Source: a bacterium (GTDB taxonomy: Bacteria; ARS69). Taken from it: DNA of 39,510 nucleotides. Below the pieces are notes generated by a model. The model was not told the origin of the DNA, searched no databases, and saw only the letters and a list, made by a program, of their open reading frames with translations. Below, piece after piece: positions 30,162-38,966 of the stretch. A program made the position numbers and the translations under genes. Each line of letters opens with the position of its first letter. Positions within the stretch are counted from its first letter, which is position 1. Location of the stretch: contig JALGZR010000018.1 in assembly GCA_025774805.1 (NCBI GenBank), positions 1 through 39,510 on the forward strand, given 5' to 3'.

Positions 30162-31982
30162 ATGAAGCCGAGAGTCGGTGTCTTCCAGTTCAGGGCCATC
30201 TGTACCGAGGGGAACGAGCACCCACTCGCCTGCGGCATCACCTACGAGATCGCTCGGAGGCTCACCTCGATCGGCGGTGTCGATGCCAATGCCATTCTTC
30301 TGGGCAACGCGGGTCCGGGTAACTCGACGGCCTCCGGTCTGGCCGACGGCTCCTCGGAATCGTCCTTTTCCGTGGAGAAGGCGACCGGTCTCTCCGTTCC
30401 GACGTTGGGCGCGCGGTACGAATCGGACTACATCGTCTTGGGGCATGCTCAGATCGACGATGACCTCGCGCTCTTCTTTCGGGTCTACGAGGTCGAGACC
30501 GGTCGTCTGATCCGCGACGGCAGCGTGTCCGGACTCCGACCGACGGTCTTCCTTCTTCTCGACGAGCTCGCGCAGCAGACGCGAAGGGCGATCGGGTATC
30601 TCCCGGAGGAGAACGAGGACTCCGATGACAGCCCGGTCCACGAGTTCCTCGAGTTCGAGGCCTTCACCGAGTACTGTCTGGGCCGGGAATCGGAACGGCC
30701 GAAGAACGCTCTGGACCACCTCGAACGCGCGCTCGAGATGGAGTCCGGATTCCGCCAGGCTCTCGTCGAGTACCTGTCGTTCTGCTATCAGGCCGACGAT
30801 CTGGGGAATGCGCTGCGCCACATCGACGCCTATCTCGCCGGCCATCCGGACGACCAGGAGATCCTGATCGCGGCGGCGAACCTCTGCCTCGCCTTTCATC
30901 GGATCGACGAGGGGATCGTCTTCGCCGAGCGGGCGCACGCGTGTCGCCCGGGCGACGTCGAGCCCCGCGTGCTCCTGGCCCGATTCCTCTTCGCGCGCGA
31001 GCTACCCGAAGTCGCGCGCGAGCACCTCGACGCCGCGCTCGTCTCCGAGGACGGATCGCCGGATGGGCAGTACTGCCTGGGGCGGTACTTCCTCGACCTC
31101 GGCGACTACTACCAAGCGCGGGACTTCTTCGAGCGATGTCTCGCGGTCGACGCCGGGTATCTCGTGGCGTTGCGCGATCTCCAGTGCTGCTACTACGAGC
31201 TCGGCGACTTCACCAAGGGAATCGAGGCGTGTGAGCTTCTTCTCGATAGCGACCCTTCCGACGCGGGCAGCAACTACAACCTGGGTCTGATCTACCATCG
31301 TCTCGGACGGGTCCATCTTGCGGTGAAGTACTTCGAGGAGGCGATTCGACAGGATCCGTCCTTCTACAAGGCGTTCTTCATGATCGGCGAGTACGAGCTC
31401 GGCCGAGGCAACTGGGCGGAGGCGTTGGGTCGCTTCGAGGCGGCGCACCGCATCCATCCCGAATCGGCCGAGGCGCTCGGGCGGATCGGAGACTGCCATT
31501 ACCATCTCGGTCGGGCGCGCGAGGCGTATCGCTACTACACGCGGGCGCGCCGGCAGGACTCGATGTTCGAGAACCCCCGCTGTCTGCTCATCGAGTCGAT
31601 CGCGTTCGTCGAGGAGGGAGATCTTGCGGCGGCCCGTCTTCGTCTTCTCACGGTGACCGAGCTCGACGAGCGGATGCCCGAGGGATGGAACGAGCTCGCT
31701 TGGGTGCTGCTCCGCCTCGATCGACCGGAGGAGGCCTTCGATGCGATTCGACGGGCGGTCGACCTGCACCCGGACCATCCCGCGCTCCTGGCCAACCTGG
31801 TGACCTGCGGACGCCGTCTCCCGCTGGGATTGAGGGCCTCCCGCGGGGTTCGCTATCTGCTTCGCGACGCCCGCCGGCGCCTCCGCTCCCTGGAGAGCCG
31901 GGGCATCGTTCCCCTGGAGACGGCGATGCGCCGGCACCGCCGGGTGTTCCGGTCCTTGACCTGGTACGGCGTTCGAGGGTAA
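30162..31982 (+). CDS. TPR protein with an N-terminal TolB-like domain
   Basis: A 606-residue soluble protein. Residues about 1-150 resemble the TolB-like/adenylate-cyclase-associated N-terminal domain, with strands VGVFQFRAI and ACGITYEIARRLTS and a later YIVLGHAQID strand. From about residue 170 to 560 the chain is a long row of tetratricopeptide repeats, for example SPDGQYCLGRYFLDLGDYYQ, SNYNLGLIYHRLGRVHLAVK and SAEALGRIGDCHYHLGRARE. There is no signal peptide, kinase or DNA-binding domain. A scaffold role is likely; partners are unknown. A palindromic repeat follows the stop codon. Confidence 0.78.
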   Translation: MKPRVGVFQFRAICTEGNEHPLACGITYEIARRLTSIGGVDANAILLGNAGPGNSTASGLADGSSESSFSVEKATGLSVPTLGARYESDYIVLGHAQIDDDLALFFRVYEVETGRLIRDGSVSGLRPTVFLLLDELAQQTRRAIGYLPEENEDSDDSPVHEFLEFEAFTEYCLGRESERPKNALDHLERALEMESGFRQALVEYLSFCYQADDLGNALRHIDAYLAGHPDDQEILIAAANLCLAFHRIDEGIVFAERAHACRPGDVEPRVLLARFLFARELPEVAREHLDAALVSEDGSPDGQYCLGRYFLDLGDYYQARDFFERCLAVDAGYLVALRDLQCCYYELGDFTKGIEACELLLDSDPSDAGSNYNLGLIYHRLGRVHLAVKYFEEAIRQDPSFYKAFFMIGEYELGRGNWAEALGRFEAAHRIHPESAEALGRIGDCHYHLGRAREAYRYYTRARRQDSMFENPRCLLIESIAFVEEGDLAAARLRLLTVTELDERMPEGWNELAWVLLRLDRPEEAFDAIRRAVDLHPDHPALLANLVTCGRRLPLGLRASRGVRYLLRDARRRLRSLESRGIVPLETAMRRHRRVFRSLTWYGVRG

Positions 31983-31995
31983 CCCTCCTTCGGGC

Positions 31996-32042
31996 CGGCA
32001 CTTTTCACCAGCCTCGTGACGAGGCCGGTGAGGAATGCGGGC
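31996..32042. repeat. Palindromic repeat, copy D
   Basis: CCGGCACTTTTCACCAGCCT on the left pairs with a right arm whose complement is CCCGCATTCCTCACCGGCCT; the centre is CCTCG-TGA-CGAGG. Arms of about 23 bases carry five or six mismatches. It lies between the TPR gene and the ETF dehydrogenase and is the most diverged full copy. Confidence 0.7.
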
Positions 32043-32081
32043 TGGTCCCCCGACCCAGACCGCTCGATCCGAGGAGGGACG

Positions 32082-33773
32082 ATGGCCCCGCCACGTGAAG
32101 TCATGCCGGTCGACGTTTTGTTCGTCGGCGCGGGGCCGGCCAGTCTGGCCGGCGCCTATCATCTGCTCCAGCTCGTGGAGAGACACAACGAGGCGATCGA
32201 AGCCGGGGGTCCGGGAGAGAAGATCCCCGAGCTCGAGGTCGCGATCATGGAGAAGGGCAAGGCGCTCGGGGCGCATGCCATCTCGGGGGCGGTCCTGGAT
32301 CCACGTTCACTGAGTGAGCTCATGCCCGGCTTTCCGCCGGAGGACTTTCCCGGCGAGTCTCGGGTGATCCACGACGAGATCCACTACCTGACCGCCGGGG
32401 GCGGATTCCGGCTTCCGTTCACGCCTCCGCCACTGGCGAATCACGGCAACTGGGTGGTGAGCATCTCCAAACTGGTTCGGTGGCTCGGACAGAAGGTGGA
32501 AGAGAAGGGTGCCTTCATCATTCCGGAGTTCGCGGGGCGGGAGTGCCTCTTCGAGGGGGATCGGGTCAACGGGGTGCGGACCTCCGACAAGGGGCTCGAC
32601 CACTCGGGAAGCGAGAAGGGGAACTTCCAGCCCGGAGCGGATCTCACCGCCCGCGTGACGGTCCTCGGGGAGGGACCTCGCGGCTCCCTCGCGAAGACCC
32701 TGATCGAGAAGTATCGCCTCGACGAGGGGAAGAACCCGCAGATCTATGCCACGGGCGTGAAGGAGACCTGGAAGCTCGAGCCCGGCGTCTGCCCGAAGGG
32801 GCACGTCGTGCACACCATGGGCTTCCCGCTCGACTCCGGCACGTTCGGCGGAGGCTTCGCGTACGGCGCCGCCGACGACATTCTCTTCCTGGGCTTCGTG
32901 ACCGGACTCGACTACTGGCATCCCGAGACCGATCCGCACGCGGAGCTGCAACGCCTGAAGACCCACCCGATGGTCGCGAAGTGGCTGGACGGGGCGGAGG
33001 TGATCTCGTACGGAGCGAAGACCCTTCCGGAGGGGGGCTGGTTCGCGCGTCCCCGTCCCTACTGCGACGGGGCGCTTCTGGTCGGGGATTGTGGCGGGTT
33101 CCTCAATCCGATGCGGCTCAAGGGGATCCATCTCGGAATCAAGTCGGGCATGCTCGCCGCGGAGACGATCTTCGAGGGGTTGATCAAGGACGATCTCTCG
33201 GAGACGCAGCTCGCGAGCTACGAGAGGCGTATCGACTCGTCCTGGATCCGGGACGAGATGTGGAAGGTGCGGAACTTCCACCAAGCGATGGCGAAGAACC
33301 TCTTCGTCGGAATGGCGCGGACCGGCTTCCAGATGGCGTTCGGGGGAAGAGACCCGTTCGGGGACCGGATCATCAACGAGCCGGGGCACCAGCGCATGAA
33401 GAAGATCTCGGAGGTCGCCTCCCGGACGCGGGAGAAGCCGGAGTTCGACAACGAGAAGCTCTTCGACAAGCTGACGAACGTCTACCAGTCGGGCACGATG
33501 CACGAGGAAGACCAGCCCTCCCATCTCTTGGTCAGCGATCTCGAGATCTGCTCGACCCGCTGCGCGGTCGAGTACGGAAACCCCTGCGTGCACTTCTGTC
33601 CCGCCGCCGTCTACGAGATGGTCGAGGACGAGGCCGACACGACGCGGAAGAAGCTCAAGATCAACGCCTCGAACTGCGTTCATTGCAAGACGTGCGACGT
33701 GATGGATCCGTACCAGATCATCACGTGGGTGACTCCCGAAGGAGGACAGGGACCCGCTTACAAGGACCTGTAG
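32082..33773 (+). CDS. Electron transfer flavoprotein-ubiquinone oxidoreductase
   Basis: A 563-residue ETF-QO, which passes electrons from electron-transfer flavoprotein (from fatty-acid and amino-acid oxidation) to the quinone pool at the membrane. The N-terminal FAD site reads VLFVGAGPASLAGAYHLL, followed by EKGKALGAHAISGAV and a GFLNPMRLKGIHLGIKSG segment near the quinone site. The C-terminal 4Fe-4S domain has its four cysteines: one in CVHFCPAAVYE and three in NCVHCKTCD. The ATG at 32082 has GAGGAGGG four bases upstream. Length is normal. No ETF alpha or beta gene is in the window, but the crotonase at 10133 fits the same oxidation pathways. Confidence 0.93.
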   Translation: MAPPREVMPVDVLFVGAGPASLAGAYHLLQLVERHNEAIEAGGPGEKIPELEVAIMEKGKALGAHAISGAVLDPRSLSELMPGFPPEDFPGESRVIHDEIHYLTAGGGFRLPFTPPPLANHGNWVVSISKLVRWLGQKVEEKGAFIIPEFAGRECLFEGDRVNGVRTSDKGLDHSGSEKGNFQPGADLTARVTVLGEGPRGSLAKTLIEKYRLDEGKNPQIYATGVKETWKLEPGVCPKGHVVHTMGFPLDSGTFGGGFAYGAADDILFLGFVTGLDYWHPETDPHAELQRLKTHPMVAKWLDGAEVISYGAKTLPEGGWFARPRPYCDGALLVGDCGGFLNPMRLKGIHLGIKSGMLAAETIFEGLIKDDLSETQLASYERRIDSSWIRDEMWKVRNFHQAMAKNLFVGMARTGFQMAFGGRDPFGDRIINEPGHQRMKKISEVASRTREKPEFDNEKLFDKLTNVYQSGTMHEEDQPSHLLVSDLEICSTRCAVEYGNPCVHFCPAAVYEMVEDEADTTRKKLKINASNCVHCKTCDVMDPYQIITWVTPEGGQGPAYKDL

Positions 33774-33777
33774 TCGG

Positions 33778-36114
33778 GTGGGCTCCGGGATCCGGAGGTA
33801 CGTTCCCGCGCTCGTCCTCACCGCCGGTCTGTTCGGGGCGCTCTTTCTTCCCGATCTGATCGCCGGGCGCGTCTTCGCGTACCGCGACGTTCCCAACTAC
33901 CATCTGCCCGTCGCCCGCGCCGTGTCGGAGGAGCTGCGCGCGGGGCGATTCCCTTTCTGGAATCCGGGAATCGCCTGCGGCACCCCCCTCGCCGCCAACC
34001 CCAACAACTACGCGTTCTACCCGACTCGCGCGCTCGATCTCGTGTTCTCTCCGGAAACGGCGATCACGATTCACTTCATCGGTCACTGGGCGGGAGGCGG
34101 TCTCGCGATCGCGGCCCTCGCCCTGTTGCTCGGGGCCTCGAGCGGAGGAGCGGCGGCCGCGGCCGCCGTGTTCCTTCTGTCGGGTCCGGTGCTCTCGCTT
34201 CTCAACTTCGCGAATCTCGTTCCGTTCTTGCTCTGGATCCCGCTCACGGCGATCGTCGCGGTACGCCTCGCCCGGGTCCCCGGTGCGCGGTGGGCCGGTC
34301 TTCTCGCGGCCTGCCTCGCCATTCAAACCACGTTCGCCGAGCCGACCTTCCTGTTGATCGAAGGGATCGTGGTTCTCACGGTCGTGGCGGCGAACGGGGA
34401 GCGCGTCCGACCGGGACGGACGGTCGCGTGGGCCGCAGTGGCGGCCGGACTGGCCCTGCTGCTGGCGTCTCCGGTCCTGATTCCCACGCTGCGACTCGTC
34501 GCCGATTCGGCCCGCAGTGGAGACCTCCGGGCGGAGTTCGCCTATTCCCTTCGACCGGTCGAGCTCCTTCAACTCGGTCTGCCTCAACTCTTCGGCGAGT
34601 ACCATACGCTCGAGAAACGGACGTACTGGGGAGAGACGCTGTACGAGGGACGCGGGCCGTTCTTTCTCTCGATCTCGTTCGGGACCGCCGCCCTCGCGCT
34701 GGCGGTCGCCGGGGCGATCGCCCGGGGAGGCCGGTCCCTGGTGCTGGGGGCGGGCGCGGTCCTCGGAGTCCTGCTCGCCTTCGGGGCGAGCCTCGCGCTC
34801 CTTCACCCGCTCGTCTACTCCGACCTGTTCCGGTGGATTCGATGGCCGGTGAAGATGACCGCGGTCACCGGGATGCTTCTTCCGCTCCTCGCGGCATTCG
34901 GCACGGACGCGATCGCCGGAGGCGACCGGCGAGGCCGGCGCGCGACTCTCGCGGCACCGACGACGGCCCTCGTCGCGGCGGGGCTCGCGGCGGCGGCGTT
35001 CGTTCTTGCCTCCCACTTCACCGAACCGATGGCCGCCTGGGTCGCCGACCGCATCGGACCCGTCGCGCGGGCGAAGGACGTACCCGCGATTCTCGAGCGG
35101 ACCGGACGTATCTGCTTCCGCGCCGGAGCGATCGCGGCGGCGGTCTCTCTCCTCGCCGCGACCTCGCTTCTCTTCCGAAGACGTCCCCGGGTCGAGAGTG
35201 CTCTCCGGTTCGTTCTGCCGCTCCTTGTGATCGGGGAGATGACTCTTCCCCAGCGCGAGGTGAACCGGGGAGTTCCGGCCGAAGCCCTGCGACGGGACAC
35301 CCCCATTCTCGCCGAGGCCCGCTCCCTGGCGGCCCGAGGCCATCGGGTCTACTTCCCGTTCCGGAACTGGGAGGCCGGCCTACGACGAAGCGGCGGAATG
35401 CCCGACGAGTGGTGGCCCCGAATCCTGTTCAATCGGGAGCTCGGCGCCTTCTACCACGCCATCGGGGAGGGTGTGCCCATGGTCCTGCTGGAACCGGATC
35501 GCCTGGTGTCCGCCGCGGCGGCCGAGCGCATTCGGATCGCCGATCTGCTCCACCCCCACGACAAGCAAAAGCTCCTCTGGCTGATCGGGGTCGGCGGAAC
35601 GGTGCGCTACGGAAGGGGCGCGGTGAATACCGGGGATCCGGTCCACACCACGCTCTCCGGGGGCCCGGTGTCGCTCGCGCGAACGGAAGATCCGCTTCCG
35701 ATCGCCCACTGGGGGGGGCGCGAACCCGACGTCGAGGGAATCCCCTGGGACGGAGAGTTCGTCCGGGGATGGCTCGAGTCCATTCAGACCGCGCGCGACG
35801 AGGGGACGGTGGACATCCGCGGGCGGCGTCCCGGGTATTGGCTCTTAAAGTCCCGGTCCGAGAGCCCGGGGCGCGTCGCGCTCACCGAGTCCAGGGATCC
35901 CGGCTGGCGGGTCACGGTGGACGGCGAGCCCGCCGACGTCGAGCCCTACCTCTCCGACTTCATGGCCGTTCGGGTCCCCGCGGGAGCCCACGACGTCGAA
36001 TGGATGTACCGCCCGAGAGGATTCTCCGCTCTCGGGGCGCTTTCGATCGTGGGCTGGATCGGCGTGGTCTGGATGCTCCGTCGCCGCACGGGCGTGTCCG
36101 CCCCCTCCGGATGA
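33778..36114 (+). CDS. YfhO-like multi-membrane protein
   Basis: A 778-residue integral membrane protein. It begins four bases after the ETF-QO stop at a GTG. The start of the mature region shows FLPDLIAGRVFAYRDVPNYH, and then RFPFWNPGIACGTPLAANPN, the N-terminal loop typical of YfhO-type proteins and other GT-C-like transferases. About eleven membrane helices follow to residue 480. The C-terminal 270 residues form an outside domain with GRVALTESRDPGWRVTVDGEPADV, then a last helix (LGALSIVGWIGVVWML). In Firmicutes YfhO-type proteins glycosylate lipoteichoic acids; here the substrate is unknown. The link to ETF-QO is probably positional only. Confidence 0.8.
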   Translation: MGSGIRRYVPALVLTAGLFGALFLPDLIAGRVFAYRDVPNYHLPVARAVSEELRAGRFPFWNPGIACGTPLAANPNNYAFYPTRALDLVFSPETAITIHFIGHWAGGGLAIAALALLLGASSGGAAAAAAVFLLSGPVLSLLNFANLVPFLLWIPLTAIVAVRLARVPGARWAGLLAACLAIQTTFAEPTFLLIEGIVVLTVVAANGERVRPGRTVAWAAVAAGLALLLASPVLIPTLRLVADSARSGDLRAEFAYSLRPVELLQLGLPQLFGEYHTLEKRTYWGETLYEGRGPFFLSISFGTAALALAVAGAIARGGRSLVLGAGAVLGVLLAFGASLALLHPLVYSDLFRWIRWPVKMTAVTGMLLPLLAAFGTDAIAGGDRRGRRATLAAPTTALVAAGLAAAAFVLASHFTEPMAAWVADRIGPVARAKDVPAILERTGRICFRAGAIAAAVSLLAATSLLFRRRPRVESALRFVLPLLVIGEMTLPQREVNRGVPAEALRRDTPILAEARSLAARGHRVYFPFRNWEAGLRRSGGMPDEWWPRILFNRELGAFYHAIGEGVPMVLLEPDRLVSAAAAERIRIADLLHPHDKQKLLWLIGVGGTVRYGRGAVNTGDPVHTTLSGGPVSLARTEDPLPIAHWGGREPDVEGIPWDGEFVRGWLESIQTARDEGTVDIRGRRPGYWLLKSRSESPGRVALTESRDPGWRVTVDGEPADVEPYLSDFMAVRVPAGAHDVEWMYRPRGFSALGALSIVGWIGVVWMLRRRTGVSAPSG

Positions 36115-36265
36115 AGGGCAGGATCCGGTTCTGCGAGATGTGACCTCCCGCCCTCGTTCCTCGGCCGCAACCACTTAGCCGGCAATCGGTTGAGATCGGG
36201 CGCCCCGTGGTAGCTCGCAGACATGACTTTGAATCCCCCCTTCCCTCACTCCTCAACCCCCTTCG

Positions 36266-36324
36266 AAATGTGACAGATATCATTGCACTGCCTGTCATCC
36301 GGCATTGAATTCCCCTTCACATTT
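36266..36324. promoter_or_regulatory. AT-rich promoter region with nested dyads before the beta-helix gene
   Basis: AAATGTGA (36266-36273) and TCACATTT (36317-36324) are perfect inverted repeats. Inside them TGACAG (36271-36276) and CTGTCA (36292-36297) form a second pair. TTGCAC (36283-36288) and TTGAAT (36305-36310), 16 bases apart, are a weak promoter. The patch is far more AT-rich than its surroundings. Confidence 0.35.
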
Positions 36325-36354
36325 GTCGTCTCCTCGTCGCCGGAGGGCTCGACC

Positions 36355-38184
36355 ATGAACTCACTCGTTCTACGGGCGATGCTCACCGTCGCCCCGTACG
36401 CGTTTGTTTGTTCGTCTTCCGCACGCACGTGGCACATCCTGCCGGACGGTTCCGGAGATTGCCCCACGATCCAGGCAGGAATCGATTCTTCCGCCGCCGG
36501 CGACACCGTACTGGTCGCCTGCGGTACGTACCTCGAGCACGACATCGCCATGAAGTCCGAGATCACGTTGAGAGGCGAGACGGGTGAGCCCGAGTGCGTG
36601 GTGATCGACGCGGAATACGAGGGAAGGTGTCTCGATTGCGCCGACATCATCGCTCCGACGAAGATCGAAGGGCTGACGTTCACCCGGGGAGAGCCGGACT
36701 GGTCATGGCTCGCGAACCGGGGGGGTGGAGTTCGGTGCACGGACTCCGAAATCGAAGTGGCGAACTGCGCCTTCATCGCGAACCGCGCCCGGCTCGGCGC
36801 GGGACTTCATGGCGCTCGGTCCACGTTGACGGTGATCGACTGCACCTTCACTTCAAACGCCGCCGTCGACACCTTCTGGGCGGCCGGCGGTGGAATCCAC
36901 TGTGAGCAGACCACCGGCACCGTGTCGAACTGCCTGTTCTCCGGCAACTCCGCCTTCTCGACGGAATACCCGGGGGACGGCGGGGGTGTGTTTGCGATGG
37001 CCTCGAGCGTTCTCTTCACGGATTGCGGGTTCCTCTCGAACTCCTCGGGGGCGGGTGCCGGCGGGATGTACTCGTGGGACGAGGACGCTTCGATGCTCAC
37101 CCGATGCCGATTCAAGGGGAACACCTCCACGACCGGCGGAGGCATGTACCTCGAAAGGTCGTACGCCCATCTGATCGAATGCACCTTCGATCAGAACACG
37201 GCGGAGACCTCGGGCGGCGTCCACGCCGGCCCGGGGTCCAAACCGATCTTGGAGGATTGTGCGTTCGAGGCCAACGAGTCGAGTCCCTGGGGCGGCGGGG
37301 CCATCGGCTGCTGGGATTCGCAGCCGGTCATCCGGGAGTGTCTGTTTCTGGAGAACTTCGCGAGTTTGGGCGGAGGCGGGGTGAACGTCTCGGACTGCGC
37401 CCGGGTGCAGGTCTTCGATTGCCTGTTCGTGGCGAACGAAGCCGTCTGGGCAGGAGGGGCCGTGTGCGGCCGGTCCACCGGGGAACTCGAGCTCACCGGC
37501 TGCACCCTGTCGGGGAATTCCGCGCCGATCGGAGGCGGAGTCGACCTCGAGCCCGGAACTTCGCTCTCCCTGGCGCGTACGATCGTCGCGTTCTCTCCCC
37601 AAGGGGAAGGAGTATCCGGTCCCGAGTTGCCCGGTGAGATCTCGATCGACCTCGCCTGTTGCGACGTCTACGGAAACGCCGGCGGGGATTGGATCGGCTG
37701 CATCGAGGGCATGGCGAACATCAGTGGGAATCTCTGCGCCGATCCCATGTTCTGCGATCCGGAGACGCTCGACTTCCACGTTGCCGCCGAGTCCCCTTGT
37801 CTCCCCGACCGCATCGCGGAGGGTCGAATCTGTGAAGTGATCGGAGCGTTCGGCTCTTCCTGTGTCGTGACCGGGACGGTCCCGGCACCGGGTCCGCGCC
37901 CCTCCCGGTTTCGCGTGTACCCGAGCCGACCCAATCCGTTCCGCTCGGTGGCGGAGATCGGATACGACATCCCCGTCGACTCCCCCGTCCGACTCCGGGT
38001 CTACGACGTCGCGGGACGCGCGGTAAGGACGATCGTCGAGCGCTCGGTCCCCGCCGGTCGGCGCTCCATCCGGTGGGACGGCCGGGATGCGGCGGGGCGT
38101 GTCGTTCCCTCCGGCGTCTACTTCTGTCGGGTCGCCGCGGACGGGAACGAGGAGACGGTGAAGGTGGTGAAGCTGCGGGAGTGA
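36355..38184 (+). CDS. Secreted right-handed beta-helix protein with a FlgD-like C-terminal sorting domain
   Basis: A 609-residue protein with GGAGGG eight bases before the ATG. A signal segment of about 22 residues is followed by WHILPDGSGDCPTIQAGID, the usual start of pectate-lyase-like beta-helices (parallel beta-helix, polymorphic outer-membrane type). The body repeats a strand-plus-GG(G)(V/M) pattern, e.g. DCTFTSNAA..GGGIHCE, TRCRFKGNTSTTGGGMYLE and RECLFLENFASLGGGGVNV. The C-terminal 90 residues form a FlgD-Ig-like domain (YPSRPNPF...VRLRVYDVAGRAVRTI...WDGRDAAGRVVPSGVYF), used in the FCB group as a secretion/anchoring signal. Many cysteines suggest disulfides. It is probably a surface protein. 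Confidence 0.85.
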   Translation: MNSLVLRAMLTVAPYAFVCSSSARTWHILPDGSGDCPTIQAGIDSSAAGDTVLVACGTYLEHDIAMKSEITLRGETGEPECVVIDAEYEGRCLDCADIIAPTKIEGLTFTRGEPDWSWLANRGGGVRCTDSEIEVANCAFIANRARLGAGLHGARSTLTVIDCTFTSNAAVDTFWAAGGGIHCEQTTGTVSNCLFSGNSAFSTEYPGDGGGVFAMASSVLFTDCGFLSNSSGAGAGGMYSWDEDASMLTRCRFKGNTSTTGGGMYLERSYAHLIECTFDQNTAETSGGVHAGPGSKPILEDCAFEANESSPWGGGAIGCWDSQPVIRECLFLENFASLGGGGVNVSDCARVQVFDCLFVANEAVWAGGAVCGRSTGELELTGCTLSGNSAPIGGGVDLEPGTSLSLARTIVAFSPQGEGVSGPELPGEISIDLACCDVYGNAGGDWIGCIEGMANISGNLCADPMFCDPETLDFHVAAESPCLPDRIAEGRICEVIGAFGSSCVVTGTVPAPGPRPSRFRVYPSRPNPFRSVAEIGYDIPVDSPVRLRVYDVAGRAVRTIVERSVPAGRRSIRWDGRDAAGRVVPSGVYFCRVAADGNEETVKVVKLRE

Positions 38185-38224
38185 CGGGGAAGCTCGGCCG
38201 GTGGCGCGGAACGGAGGCGTCGAG

Positions 38225-38230
38225 TAGACT
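38225..38230 (+). promoter_or_regulatory. -10-like TAGACT just before the flavin reductase gene
   Basis: TAGACT ends six bases before the ATG at 38237. As for the BNR gene, transcription would begin at or next to the start codon, giving a leaderless mRNA. Confidence 0.3.
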
Positions 38231-38236
38231 CCGGCC

Positions 38237-38878
38237 ATGGAGATCGACCCGTCCGCCCTCGAGCCGATCCTGCGCTACAAGCTCCTCATCGGGGGCATCG
38301 TGCCCCGGCCGATCGCCTTCGTCTCGACCGTGTCCCCCGGAGGCAAAGCGAACCTCGCGCCGTATTCGTTCTTCTGCGGGGTCGGATCCGATCCGATGAC
38401 CCTGGCCTTCTGCCCGGCCAACACGGCCGACGGATCCGAGAAGGACACGCTTCGCAACGCCAAGCCGCACGAGGAGGGAGGCACGGGGGAGTTCGTCGTG
38501 AATGTCGCGTCCCGTCCCTACGCGCGCCAGGTGGCCGCCGCCGCCGAGGCGCTTCCGTACGGCGAGAGCGAGTTCGAGCTCGTGGGGCTCACCCCGGCGC
38601 CCTCCGGTCGGGTCCGTCCGCCCCGCGTCGCCGAATCGCCTCTCGCCTTCGAGTGCCGGACGCTTCAGGTGATCCGCACGAACCCCGGAAGCCCCCTGGG
38701 GGGAAATCTGGTTCTGGGTGAGGTCGTCCGGATCCACGTCGTCGAGAGCGCGATCGACGATCGCCACCGGATCGACCCCGAGGTCCTCGACGCGATCGGC
38801 CGGATGGGAGGTTTCTCCTACTGCCGGACGGGCGATCGCTTCGACATCCCTCCCGGGCGGGCGGCGCTCGACGGGTAG
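38237..38878 (+). CDS. Flavin reductase-like (FMN-binding split-barrel) protein
   Basis: A 213-residue protein of the flavin reductase/DIM6-NTAB family. The N-terminal FMN-binding strands read GGIVPRPIAFVSTVSPGGKANLAPYSFF, followed by DPMTLAFCPA, where the family binds the flavin phosphate, and FVVNVASRPYA. Members reduce flavin with NAD(P)H or use FMN for small-molecule reduction; the substrate is not clear. A small insertion (HEEGGTG) lies in the middle. No Shine-Dalgarno is seen; see the adjoining -10-like site. It is convergent with the membrane protein at 38967. Confidence 0.85.
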   Translation: MEIDPSALEPILRYKLLIGGIVPRPIAFVSTVSPGGKANLAPYSFFCGVGSDPMTLAFCPANTADGSEKDTLRNAKPHEEGGTGEFVVNVASRPYARQVAAAAEALPYGESEFELVGLTPAPSGRVRPPRVAESPLAFECRTLQVIRTNPGSPLGGNLVLGEVVRIHVVESAIDDRHRIDPEVLDAIGRMGGFSYCRTGDRFDIPPGRAALDG

Positions 38879-38882
38879 CGTC

Positions 38883-38900
38883 ACGCGCGGGCTCGCGCGT
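38883..38900. terminator. Hairpin between convergent genes
   Basis: ACGCGCG-GGCT-CGCGCGT is a perfect seven-pair stem with a four-base loop, five bases after the flavin reductase stop. It can serve as terminator for that gene, and perhaps for the minus-strand gene too. Confidence 0.45.
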
Positions 38901-38966
38901 CGGCCGGGTCCACTCCGCCCGCCCGACAATCGGCGACACCGAAGGCGTACGGTTCCCCTGCTTGTC

